The notes: generated by a model from the sequence alone, not told the origin. A stretch of DNA of 21,336 nt from an uncultured Lachnospiraceae bacterium (GCA_937891165.1 CALAEX010000199.1:1-21336); one strand, 5' to 3'. Counted from the stretch's first letter, positions 1-8,079 are shown. Program-made: numbers and translations.

Positions 1-17
1 TGAAAAGACCTTGTACG

Positions 18-482
18 TCATTTATTTTTCAAAAAAACTTGTAAAGTGGTGTTATCATATAAAAGTCCTGACAATTTCTCTAATGTAGACGTTTCCAAAG
101 CACCTACAGATTTTTCCATAATTTCTGTAATATTCGTAGGTTCATACCCTGTATAAAGAATATCAAATAAAAAAGTCTCATAAAATCCTATTTTTCTTTT
201 AGAAATTTTCACTCCATCTGATAAATTAAAAGTTCCTACTTGCCATGCATTTATCAAAGTTTGATATGTTAGACTGTCCCAATTTCTTACTACAACTGTT
301 CTATAAGGCATTACAAAATCAGATGACATATAATAATCATATGGTGAATAATCAATATAATAATCGGCTTTATATTCATCATAAGAAATATATTCTGTCT
401 CTTCAGCACTTACTAAACTTCCTGCACTAACTGTAATTGCAAAAATTAAAATAAACAAAATAGTAATTATCTTTTTTTTCAT
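18..482 (-). CDS. small secreted protein, Tyr/Asp-rich N-terminus, function unknown
   Basis: A 154-aa protein with a clear signal peptide: a KKK basic start, a hydrophobic core (about residues 5-20) and likely cleavage after SAGSLVSA near residue 26. The start is supported by GGAGG six bases upstream of the ATG. The mature N-terminus is very rich in Tyr and Asp (about residues 28-55, many Y-x-x-Y and YD pairs), followed by a less biased region of about 100 aa. There are no cysteines, no sorting motif and no membrane segment after the signal peptide, so it is probably released or held non-covalently at the wall. It begins only 18 nt after the stop of the 785-aa tyrosine-rich repeat protein on the same strand, so the two are probably co-transcribed and may act together. 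I do not recognise a family. Its own signal peptide argues against a cytoplasmic immunity protein. Confidence 0.8.
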   Translation of the reverse strand: MKKKIITILFILIFAITVSAGSLVSAEETEYISYDEYKADYYIDYSPYDYYMSSDFVMPYRTVVVRNWDSLTYQTLINAWQVGTFNLSDGVKISKRKIGFYETFLFDILYTGYEPTNITEIMEKSVGALETSTLEKLSGLLYDNTTLQVFLKNK

Positions 483-500
483 TTTCGTCCTCCAACTCTT

Positions 501-2858
501 TTAGTATGTTGTATAACCCACACAATTCCCTTTTTCATCATATTCGTAAGTACAAAACAACTTATCTGTTTCTCCAACATAATAAGACTCCTTTTTCACT
601 TTTCCAGTTGCATAACATTCATAGAGTACATAACCTTCTAAATTGCTATTACTATCATAATAATTTTCTCGAGCAATAACTCCATTTTCGTTATACTCTA
701 TCACTACACTCTTATTCCCATCTGCATTATACCATGTGGCAGATTTTTGTTCTCCATTTGCATGATATTTATAAGTAACATATTGTGCTATCTGACTGCT
801 TGCATTATAAAAAGTTTCTTTTTGTCTGCATCCATTTGTTTCATCATACTCATAAATCCAATAACCATATAATGTATCATCTGCATGATATATGGTATTT
901 CCTATTAACTGATATTCCTCATTATATTCTAATACAGTATAATTCGATAATTCTCCTTTATCATTATAATTATAATAACAGTTTTTTTCTTGGTATCCAT
1001 TTTGATTATAATAATTACAACTTAATACTGTTCCATCCATATCATATGTCGTTACTTGTTTTACGACTCCTGTAGAATAATAAGAATAAGCCGTATATGC
1101 TATCTTTGAATTATTCGCATTATAAATACTGCTACTTCCTATCGTTCCATCCATATTATACTGTTCATATACTTCATAATAATCTACGTTACCATCTGCT
1201 GTATACCATGTACTTCTATTTGCTTTCCCGTCTGTATATTTCGTTACTATACTAGAAGCTACTGCTCCACTATTTCTAAAAACTTCTGTTTTTTGTAATT
1301 GAGCATCTAACTCATAAAAATCGCAAGAAACACTGCCATCTGCATTTTTCTGTATTAGTTCTGCATAATATAATTTCATATCATCCGAAGTATTATATCC
1401 TGTTTTTTGAGATAATTTTCCTGCATAATTATCATAATAATAATACATATAACCAATGGAATTTCCTTGATTATCAGAACAAATAACTTTTTCTATGTTT
1501 CCATTTGCACTATACTCTATTTGATTTTTAGCTAATAATGTACCATCTGTTGCATAACAATTTTGTACACTCATTTGACCTTTTTCATTAAACCTCAGTT
1601 CAAATTTCATTCCTTTTGCATTAGTAACTGTAACTTTTTCTCCTGCTTCTGGTGTTGGCGTTATGCTTGGAGTTACTTCTGGCATTGGTGTTGGCGTTGT
1701 ATCAGGTGTTACACTCGGCGTTGGTGTTGGTGTTACTTCTGGTTCTGATGGTGGTACATAAGCTGCTGCTGTACGATTTTCAGCTTTTCCATATTTTACA
1801 TAATGGAAATAATATCCGACAATATCATCAATAAACACATCCCCAACGTCTGTATTACAATAAGCATAAATACTATAGTCGAACTCATAACTGCCTGTTC
1901 TTCCTTCTAAAATACCTGCATTCAAGAAATGTTTTAAAGCATCTGCTTTATTCTCTCCAAAAACTTCTGCTACGTCTTTATTTAATTTTAAGTATTCTTC
2001 TGGAACTATGACTGGACTTGCCGTTTGTCCTTTTTCTATCCCTTCATTAATCCAATATAAATATAACGCTTGTTCTTCTGTTCCAACGGTTTCTTTTAAT
2101 TCTGGATATTTCTCTAAATAAAATTTCGCATCAAAAATACGATAGGATGCTGTCGTTTCATCAATTTCAACTGTTCCTCCTGTATTTCCTCCTTCATTAC
2201 TACCACCAAGTCCTGCAGTTCTACCTTCCGCACGTCCATGATTGATATAATGAATGTAATAACCTTTAATTTCATCTCCATACAACTGTGCTACATCTGT
2301 ATTGCAATTTTTATATACCGTATAGTCAAAATTTCCACTACCACTTCTACCTTCTGCTAAAGCATTTTGATTAAAATGATTTGCAGCTTTCACATAATCA
2401 TTTCCAAAAACCCCTGCTACATCTTGATTAGCTTCTAAATAATATTTTACACTAAATACTGGACTAGACTCTAACCCTACTAATAACCCTGTGGTTACAA
2501 AATGTTCATATGCCGCTACATAATCATTACCAACCACTGCTTTTACCGATGGATTCACTTCTAAATAGTATTTTGCATTAAATACCATGGAAGCATTTCT
2601 ACCCTCTGCCATACCAAAATTGAGCCAATGCTCATACAGCTTTTCTTTATCATACCCTAACGCAACTGCTACATCCTCATTTGCCATGGTATAATACTCA
2701 AAATCATACAAACTAGCTTCAATTTCTGCTCTAAGTTCCTCTGACACAACTTCTTGTGCATAAGCAATGGTAAAAGGAACTCCTTGTCCTAAAACCGAAG
2801 TAACTACTGTTGCTCCTGTTATACAACAGACAAATAATTTTCTTATTTTTTTATACAT
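501..2858 (-). CDS. secreted tyrosine-rich repeat protein (shorter paralogue)
   Basis: A 785-aa secreted protein. The reading frame opens nine codons earlier (2885), but the ATG at 2858 (MYKKIRK) has AAGGAG about seven bases upstream and matches the paralogue's start (MYKNAKK). Order: signal peptide (about 1-35); seven ~42-aa repeats in a 4+3 arrangement of the form Y-x-x-x-N-x-DVA-x-x-x-G ... HF-x-x-x-G-x-x-EGR; a Thr/Pro linker (about 372-412); then about a dozen ~20-aa units alternating Tyr pairs with NxDG or ENG turns to the C-terminus. The last part resembles RHS/YD and MORN-2 repeats by eye; this is not a profile match. There is no LPXTG, SLH or toxin-like C-terminal domain, so the array simply ends. 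It lies downstream of the 1289-aa paralogue, with a hairpin (2896-2925) between them. Its role is probably at the surface (adhesion, matrix or wall binding), but that is inference. Confidence 0.85.
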   Translation of the reverse strand: MYKKIRKLFVCCITGATVVTSVLGQGVPFTIAYAQEVVSEELRAEIEASLYDFEYYTMANEDVAVALGYDKEKLYEHWLNFGMAEGRNASMVFNAKYYLEVNPSVKAVVGNDYVAAYEHFVTTGLLVGLESSPVFSVKYYLEANQDVAGVFGNDYVKAANHFNQNALAEGRSGSGNFDYTVYKNCNTDVAQLYGDEIKGYYIHYINHGRAEGRTAGLGGSNEGGNTGGTVEIDETTASYRIFDAKFYLEKYPELKETVGTEEQALYLYWINEGIEKGQTASPVIVPEEYLKLNKDVAEVFGENKADALKHFLNAGILEGRTGSYEFDYSIYAYCNTDVGDVFIDDIVGYYFHYVKYGKAENRTAAAYVPPSEPEVTPTPTPSVTPDTTPTPMPEVTPSITPTPEAGEKVTVTNAKGMKFELRFNEKGQMSVQNCYATDGTLLAKNQIEYSANGNIEKVICSDNQGNSIGYMYYYYDNYAGKLSQKTGYNTSDDMKLYYAELIQKNADGSVSCDFYELDAQLQKTEVFRNSGAVASSIVTKYTDGKANRSTWYTADGNVDYYEVYEQYNMDGTIGSSSIYNANNSKIAYTAYSYYSTGVVKQVTTYDMDGTVLSCNYYNQNGYQEKNCYYNYNDKGELSNYTVLEYNEEYQLIGNTIYHADDTLYGYWIYEYDETNGCRQKETFYNASSQIAQYVTYKYHANGEQKSATWYNADGNKSVVIEYNENGVIARENYYDSNSNLEGYVLYECYATGKVKKESYYVGETDKLFCTYEYDEKGNCVGYTTY

Positions 2859-2895
2859 ATGTATACTCCTTATCCAAAATTTCACTTTTTATAAC

Positions 2896-2925
2896 AATGG
2901 GGCAATCTTTCCTGATTGCCCCATT
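2896..2925 (-). terminator. strong hairpin between the paralogous surface genes (terminator or leader hairpin)
   Basis: A perfect 12-bp inverted repeat (AATGGGGCAATC, 6-nt loop, GATTGCCCCATT). On the minus strand it is followed by GTTATAAAAAG, not a clean U-run, so it is an imperfect intrinsic terminator. It sits about 140 nt after the stop of the 1289-aa gene and 38 nt before the start codon of the 785-aa gene. It may end the upstream transcript, or act as a leader hairpin tuning read-through. The GGGGCAATC stem recurs at 7887. Confidence 0.5.
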
Positions 2926-3066
2926 TTGCTTAAATTTTACTATAAAACAACTTCAAATATTATTTACTTCAATAAGTCTTTTGAAAAAATTATCAAATGC
3001 ATATTATAATAACAGATACTACCAAGATTGGCTTCCTTAAAATTCAAAAGCCTTATTGAAGATTAT

Positions 3067-6000
3067 TTAATTTTCCATCAAATTTCCATTTGCATCATAT
3101 TTTATACTTGTTTGATTTCCATATTCATCATATTCATAGATGATATAGCAATCAATAGTGTCATCTGGATTATAACAAGTACGTTTTATCATGTTACCTT
3201 CATCATTATATTCATTCTTATAATAAGCTTGTAAACAATCATTGTAATCATAAGAATAATAAGTATACTCTATTTGTGTACCTTCTTTATTATATTTGTT
3301 AATATAATCTGGATGAGCTGTACCAGCACCATAATAAGCTGCTTCTTGCTTTAATTCTCCTGTTTCATAATACTCTGTCACTATATAATACTCTATGGTA
3401 TTATCTGCTTCATATCTAGTATATTCAATTTGTTTTCCCTGCTCATTATACTTATAGATATAATATCCAGTTAGGATACCATCACTATCATAATTGTAAT
3501 TTTGTTGTTCTAACCAACTACCATCTTTATTATATTTATAAATATAATCTGGACGACTGGTATCACCACCATAATAATGATACTCCGCTTTCATTGCACC
3601 ATCATCATAATACTCATATAAGTTATGGAGAGCTACGGTACCATCTGCATTATACTTTATATATTTTGTTTCATTACCAGCATCATCATATTCATAGGTA
3701 TAATAATAATTCAACGTATTATCACTATTATAATAGTATCTCGTAGTTTCTATTCTATCACCCGCTTCATTATATTTGTAAATATAATCTGGGCGGTCTG
3801 TTCCACTTCCATAATAGCCTACTTCCTGTTTTCTTGTTTCATTATCATTATAATACTCATACAAAGTATAATAATTCACTGTACCATCTGCATTATACTT
3901 TATATATTTCGTTTCATTTCCAGCATCATTAAACTCCTCTGTATAATAATAATTCAAAGAATCATCATTATTATAATGATAAATAGTTACTTCTACTCGA
4001 ACACCTGCTTCATTATATTTATAAACATATTGCGGACGATCTGTTCCACTTCCATAATATGCACTTACAAGCTTCTGTGTTTCATTATCCTCATAATATT
4101 CATACAATGTATAAGCCTCAACTATACCATCTGAATGATATCTTGTATACTTTATTTGATTTCCCTTATTATTATACTCCTCTGTATAATAACAATTCAA
4201 AGAACCATCGCTATTATAATAATATCTGGTTTCTTCTACTTGAACACCTGCTTCATTATATTTATAAACATAATATGGGCGGTCTGTTCCACTTCCATAA
4301 TATGCAGATGCAAGCTTTCGTTCTCCATTTTCATAATATTCATATAACACATAATAATTCACTGTACCATCTACATTATATCTTGTTTGCTTTACACGAT
4401 TTCCATTATCATTATATTCTGATACTTCATAATACCATAGAGAACCATCCATATAAGAATAGCCATAGTAAATATATTCTACTTGTTTCCCTGCTTCATT
4501 ATAGTTATAAATGTACTCTGGACGGTCTGTTCCACTTCCATCATAGACTGCTTGCTGTTTTAATTCTCCATTTTCATAATATTCATATCTGGTATGAGAA
4601 GTAATTGTGCCATCTGCATCATAAGTCGTATTCTTTACTTGTTGTCCTGCCTCATTGTATTCATATAATGTATAATACTCTATGGTATCCTCTGCATCAT
4701 ATCTAGTAGATTTTATGATTTCTCCCATATCATCATACTCGCTGATAGTGTACCCATACAAAGAACCATCTTCATAATCATAAGAATAATCTGCTCTTTC
4801 TTTTAATATACCATTCTCATTATATTTTCTAATATAACTTGGTGTTCCATTACTATTATATTCTGCGACTTGTTTGCGTTCTCCATTTTCATGATACTCA
4901 TACAATGTATAATACTCTAACTCACCATCTGCACTATATGTAGTATTTTTAATTGTTTGTCCTGCTTCATTATACTCAAATAATGTATAAGATTCCATTG
5001 TACCTGTTGCATCATATGCTGTAGATTTTATTATTTCTCCAATATCATTATACTCATTAACATCATATCCATACAATGAACCATCCGAATAGTAAGAATA
5101 ACTTACCTCTTCTTTCAATACACCATCTTCATTATATTTTTCAATATATCTTGGTGCTCCATCAGCTCTATATTGTGCTCTCTGTTTGGGTTGTCCATTT
5201 TCATAATATTCATATAATGTATAAGAAGTCATCGTTCCATCTACATTGTAACGAGTAGATTTCACACGCTCTCCATTTATATTATACTCATATAACTCAT
5301 AATAGTTTACTGTTCCATCTACTTCATAATCTATTAATTTTTTTGTTTGTCCATTTTCAAATTCTTCTATATGATATCCTGTCATTCTTCCATTTCTATA
5401 AAATTCAGTACGACCTCTTTGTGCTTCCATAGAATGGAATGTACAAGAAACTTCTGTACCATTCACTGTCACATTTTCTACATACCATACTTTTTCATAT
5501 CTTGCATTAACTGCTTTCGTGGAAGCATTTCCATTATCATAATAAATACAATATCCATATCCTATATATTTATTGTCCTTATTATAATAACTTGTATGGT
5601 TTTCTTCCCCATCATAACTAACTCTATTTCTTCCTAAGAAATTTCCACTTGCATCATAATATTTCTGTTCAATTACTCTTCCTGCTTCATCCAAGGTCAA
5701 TTCAAACTTCATTCCTGTTGCTTGGTCTACTACCGTAAACGCATTTCCTTCTGGTACAGCTGGTGTTGGAGTCGCTGTTGGTTTTGGTGTTGGAGTCGCC
5801 GTTGGAGTTGGAGCTGGTGTACTGCCTCCTAATGTTGCCGTTCTATTTTCATCTCGTCCATAATTTACATAATGAAAATAATATCCTACAATATCATCCC
5901 CAAATACTTCTCCTACGTCTTTATTACAGTCTTCATAAACAGTGTAATCAAATTCTCTACTTCCACTTCTACCTTCATAAATACCATAGTTAAAGAAATG

Positions 6001-6936
6001 ATTCGTTGCCGCTTCATAGTCCTGTCCTACTGCCTGTGCTACGTCTGTATTGATGCTCAAATATTCTACTGGGTCAAAGACAGGACTTGCAGATTGCCCT
6101 AAAGCGATACCAGTCGTCATCCAGTATTGATACAATGCATTCTTCTCTGTACCTACGGTCTGTGCTAGGTCAGGATACTTTTCTACATAAAATTCTGCAT
6201 CAAAAATACGATAAGATACTGATGTTTCATCAATTTCTATATTTCCACCTGAATTGCCACCATCACCACTTGTTCCAAGACCTGCAGTTCTGCCTTCTGC
6301 ACGTCCATGATTGATGTAATGGATATAATATCCTTTGATTTCATCTCCATACAAGTCTGCTACGTCTGTATTACAAGCTTTATAAACAGTATAGTCAAAG
6401 TTTCCACTACCACTTCTGCCTTCTGCTAATGCATTTTGATTAAAGTGATTTGCTGCTTTCACATAGTCATTACCAAAAACTTGTGCCACATCTTTATTTG
6501 CCTGTAAATAATACTTTACACTAAATACTGGACTAGATTCTAACCCTGCTACTAAACCACTTGTTACAAAATGTTCATATGCTGCCACATAATCAGTTCC
6601 CACAGCTGCCCTTACTGATGGATTCACTTCTAAATAATATTTAGCATTAAATACCATCGAAGCATTTCTGCCCTCTGCCATACCAAAATTAATCCAATGT
6701 TCATACATTTTGTCTTTGTCATATCCTAAAGCAACTGCTACATCTTCATTTGCCATAGAATAATACTCAAAATCATACAAACTAGCCTCGATTTCTTGTC
6801 TTGTAGCCTCATCAACGACTACTCCAGCCGCATAAGCATCTACACTTGGCAACATTATTCCATGAGCAAACACAGAAGTAAGTACCATTGTTCCTGCAAG
6901 ACAACTAGACAACACTTTTTTTGCATTTTTATACAT
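3067..6936 (-). CDS. large secreted tyrosine-rich tandem-repeat protein (YD/MORN-2-like)
   Basis: A 1289-aa secreted protein starting at an ATG preceded by AGGGGGA eight bases upstream. Order: signal peptide (1 to about 37, ending DAYA); seven ~42-aa repeats (about 53-368) with the core Y-x-x-x-N-x-DVA-x-x-x-G-x-D ... HF-x-x-x-G-x-x-EGR; a Thr/Pro linker (about 373-397); and a repeat region from about 400 to the end. The latter is built of ~20-aa units such as YTLYEYYENGE followed by Y-x-x-DGT, dominated by Tyr, Asn, Asp, Glu and Gly. Units group into ~80/81-aa blocks in the C-terminal half and ~105-aa blocks further upstream. The last unit (YDEYGNQTSIKYDANGN) looks most like a classical YD repeat. 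I see no wall anchor, protease or toxin tip. N-terminal sequence is very close to the 785-aa paralogue, indicating duplication. Likely extracellular and fibrous or beta-rich; ligand unknown. Confidence 0.87.
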   Translation of the reverse strand: MYKNAKKVLSSCLAGTMVLTSVFAHGIMLPSVDAYAAGVVVDEATRQEIEASLYDFEYYSMANEDVAVALGYDKDKMYEHWINFGMAEGRNASMVFNAKYYLEVNPSVRAAVGTDYVAAYEHFVTSGLVAGLESSPVFSVKYYLQANKDVAQVFGNDYVKAANHFNQNALAEGRSGSGNFDYTVYKACNTDVADLYGDEIKGYYIHYINHGRAEGRTAGLGTSGDGGNSGGNIEIDETSVSYRIFDAEFYVEKYPDLAQTVGTEKNALYQYWMTTGIALGQSASPVFDPVEYLSINTDVAQAVGQDYEAATNHFFNYGIYEGRSGSREFDYTVYEDCNKDVGEVFGDDIVGYYFHYVNYGRDENRTATLGGSTPAPTPTATPTPKPTATPTPAVPEGNAFTVVDQATGMKFELTLDEAGRVIEQKYYDASGNFLGRNRVSYDGEENHTSYYNKDNKYIGYGYCIYYDNGNASTKAVNARYEKVWYVENVTVNGTEVSCTFHSMEAQRGRTEFYRNGRMTGYHIEEFENGQTKKLIDYEVDGTVNYYELYEYNINGERVKSTRYNVDGTMTSYTLYEYYENGQPKQRAQYRADGAPRYIEKYNEDGVLKEEVSYSYYSDGSLYGYDVNEYNDIGEIIKSTAYDATGTMESYTLFEYNEAGQTIKNTTYSADGELEYYTLYEYHENGERKQVAEYNSNGTPSYIRKYNENGILKERADYSYDYEDGSLYGYTISEYDDMGEIIKSTRYDAEDTIEYYTLYEYNEAGQQVKNTTYDADGTITSHTRYEYYENGELKQQAVYDGSGTDRPEYIYNYNEAGKQVEYIYYGYSYMDGSLWYYEVSEYNDNGNRVKQTRYNVDGTVNYYVLYEYYENGERKLASAYYGSGTDRPYYVYKYNEAGVQVEETRYYYNSDGSLNCYYTEEYNNKGNQIKYTRYHSDGIVEAYTLYEYYEDNETQKLVSAYYGSGTDRPQYVYKYNEAGVRVEVTIYHYNNDDSLNYYYTEEFNDAGNETKYIKYNADGTVNYYTLYEYYNDNETRKQEVGYYGSGTDRPDYIYKYNEAGDRIETTRYYYNSDNTLNYYYTYEYDDAGNETKYIKYNADGTVALHNLYEYYDDGAMKAEYHYYGGDTSRPDYIYKYNKDGSWLEQQNYNYDSDGILTGYYIYKYNEQGKQIEYTRYEADNTIEYYIVTEYYETGELKQEAAYYGAGTAHPDYINKYNKEGTQIEYTYYSYDYNDCLQAYYKNEYNDEGNMIKRTCYNPDDTIDCYIIYEYDEYGNQTSIKYDANGNLMEN
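3304..4530. repeat. intragenic tandem repeat, period 240/243 bp
   Basis: The same landmark (encoding GSGTDRP in most copies) falls at 3798, 4041, 4284 and 4527, exactly 243 bp (81 codons) apart. Two further copies with the ATAATCT landmark at 3304, 3544 and 3784 are spaced 240 bp. Neighbouring copies are clearly alike at DNA level (roughly four of five bases by eye) but not identical. Further upstream in the gene a related 315-bp period is seen (landmarks at 4756 and 5071). All spacings are multiples of three, so copies could be gained or lost without a frameshift. Confidence 0.9.
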
Positions 6937-6966
6937 GCTTTATTCCCCCTTATCACTTTATATACA

Positions 6967-6998
6967 ATAAATTCATAAAAATTTTAGAATGAATTTAT
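6967..6998 (-). other. AT-rich stem-loop in the leader of the large repeat-protein gene
   Basis: A 10-bp perfect inverted repeat (ATAAATTCAT ... ATGAATTTAT) with a 12-nt loop, between the proposed promoter (7015-7043) and the start codon at 6936. It could form a hairpin in the mRNA leader. A stem this AT-rich can occur by chance in such DNA, so no function is assigned. Confidence 0.3.
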
Positions 6999-7014
6999 GT
7001 ATTTTGATAAAGAT

Positions 7015-7043
7015 ACTATAGCATAATTCCAAAGAAAAGTCAC
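7015..7043 (-). promoter_or_regulatory. candidate promoter of the large repeat-protein gene
   Basis: On the minus strand, GTGACT (7038-7043) and TATAGT (7015-7020) are separated by 17 bp. The -10 is preceded by TGC, giving an extended -10, which would compensate for the weak -35. Transcription would start near 7008, leaving a leader of about 70 nt. Read by eye only. Confidence 0.45.
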
Positions 7044-7072
7044 TATTTCTGTGATTCCTTCTCATAAATAAT

Positions 7073-7101
7073 TTGCCAATTTTCCTAACTTATACTATAA
7101 T
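7073..7101 (+). promoter_or_regulatory. sigma-A-type promoter of the NUDIX gene
   Basis: TTGCCA (7073-7078), a 17-bp spacer and TATAAT (7096-7101), a near-consensus housekeeping promoter. It is about 50 bp upstream of the NUDIX start codon and is divergent from the promoter of the large surface-protein gene. Confidence 0.7.
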
Positions 7102-7151
7102 ATAACTACTTAGAACAACCTATTCTATAGTAAAAAGACGAGGTGACAACT

Positions 7152-7805
7152 ATGAAACCAATTATTCGCAAAGAAAATGTAAAAACTATGTTTGAATCCA
7201 AATTTATCCATGTGTTTGACTTACAGTATGAAGAAGGAAAACATTACTTTGACGCTACAAGAAGACCATTAGATAAACTGATGGCAATCAAGTCTGATGA
7301 AGAATTCCGTACTGCACTTCCTGATGCCGTTACTTGTTTTGTCATTCTAAAAATCAAAGGAGACGAACCAAAGTTATTACTTGCAAGAGAATATCGTTAT
7401 CCAGCAGGACAATTTTTAACAAGTCCTCCAGCAGGATTATTAGACCCAGAAGATGAAAATGCTAAAGACCCAATCCTTGCTACCGCTAGACGAGAAATTC
7501 AAGAAGAAACTGGAATTATACTTTCAGAAAACGATTCTTTATATACAATTAATCCATTACTCTTTTCCACTCCAGGTATGAGTGACGAAAGTAATGCCCT
7601 TGCTTGTGCTATTGTAAACTTAGAAGATACTTCTTGCTTAACACAAGAAGGTGCAGAAGGACAAGAATTATTTAATGGTTTTATCCTTCTTTCTAAGGCA
7701 GAAGCAAAAGAAATGCTGACCTCTGGCAGAGATTCCGAAGGAAATTTCTATTCTATGTATACTTGGGCTTCTCTTATGTATTTTCTTTCTGATTTATGGA
7801 ATTGA
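7152..7805 (+). CDS. NUDIX hydrolase, ADP-ribose pyrophosphatase-like
   Basis: A 217-aa protein. An in-frame GTG exists at 7143, but the ATG at 7152 has GAGGTGA at the right distance, and that GTG lies inside the ribosome-binding site. A NUDIX box is visible at about residues 95-122, ending in REIQEETGI (pattern RE-U-x-EE-x-G-U), whose glutamates bind the metal ions. The segment between the first Gly and the REUxEE part is a little longer than in the minimal pattern, as in many ADP-sugar hydrolases. The upstream LAREYRYPAGQ and PPAGLLDPED stretches are typical of the ADP-ribose pyrophosphatase (NudF-like) subfamily, which cleaves ADP-ribose to AMP and ribose 5-phosphate. It is cytoplasmic, monocistronic and has its own promoter. 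The substrate is inferred from subfamily resemblance only. Confidence 0.88.
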   Translation: MKPIIRKENVKTMFESKFIHVFDLQYEEGKHYFDATRRPLDKLMAIKSDEEFRTALPDAVTCFVILKIKGDEPKLLLAREYRYPAGQFLTSPPAGLLDPEDENAKDPILATARREIQEETGIILSENDSLYTINPLLFSTPGMSDESNALACAIVNLEDTSCLTQEGAEGQELFNGFILLSKAEAKEMLTSGRDSEGNFYSMYTWASLMYFLSDLWN

Positions 7806-7870
7806 GTCAATAAGTACCCAATCCGCCACTTAGGTTTTTACTAACTTGAAGAGATAAACTTATTTGACTC
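7804..7870 (+). terminator. imperfect inverted repeat just after the NUDIX stop codon
   Basis: GAGTCAATAAG (from 7804) pairs with CTTATTTGACTC (7859-7870) with one bulged base, enclosing a loop of about 44 nt that contains a smaller TAAGT/ACTTA pairing. The right arm is followed by an A-rich run, not T-rich, so termination by this hairpin alone is doubtful. It may stabilise the mRNA 3' end ahead of the palindrome at 7887-8079. Confidence 0.35.
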
Positions 7871-7886
7871 GGTTAAAAAATAAAAA

Positions 7887-8079
7887 GGGGCAATCGGAAA
7901 ATAGAATTAATATAGGCAAAGTTGTTGATTTATTTGATATCTGATAAGGACCGTAAAGAAACGGCAGTCCTTGGCGAGGTTTTTTCGAGCCTAGTACTGT
8001 TCCGTTTCGTCCCGAGCGAGAGCGTGTCCTAGAAGATATCAAATAAATCAAAGCTTTTCTCTATTTACCGATTGTCCCC
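7887..8079. repeat. nested palindromic element / bidirectional terminator with structured core
   Basis: Outer arms: GGGGCAATCGG (from 7887) pairs with CCGATTGTCCCC (8068-8079, one extra base), continuing into AAAATAGA/TCTATTTA. Inner arms: a perfect 18-bp inverted repeat at 7925-7942 and 8034-8051 (TTGATTTATTTGATATCT). The enclosed ~91 bases are much more GC-rich than the surroundings and can fold further: AAGGAC (7947) with GTCCTT (7966), CCGT with ACGG inside it, and a small hairpin near 7973-7991. T-runs flank both outer arms (TATTTTTTTA on plus, TTTTTATTTTTT on minus), so it can end transcripts from both convergent neighbours. The size and layered structure exceed an ordinary terminator; it could be a MITE-like repeat or a structured non-coding RNA element. 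Confidence 0.75.

Noticed and set aside
3304..4530. Possible CRISPR-like array
   Set aside because: The spacing is 240/243 bp, the copies are protein-coding and in frame, and there are no unique spacers.
3625..4604. Long open frames on the plus strand opposite the tandem repeats (hydrophobic Ile/Phe-rich and His/Tyr-rich proteins)
   Set aside because: They mirror the repeated codons of the minus-strand gene, lack ribosome-binding sites, and repeat with the same 243-bp period; they are antisense shadows.
501..6936. RHS/polymorphic toxin system with immunity gene
   Set aside because: Neither protein has a distinct C-terminal toxin domain or an RHS core motif, and the small downstream protein is itself secreted.
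7949..8043. Plus-strand Arg/Pro/Glu-rich reading of the palindrome core
   Set aside because: No start codon or ribosome-binding site, stops just before it, and the sequence is better explained by base-pairing.
7860..8051. 63-codon minus-strand ORF with an Arg/Ser-rich start
   Set aside because: It lies wholly inside the nested palindrome and its flank, has no ribosome-binding site, and its composition reflects the structured GC-rich core.
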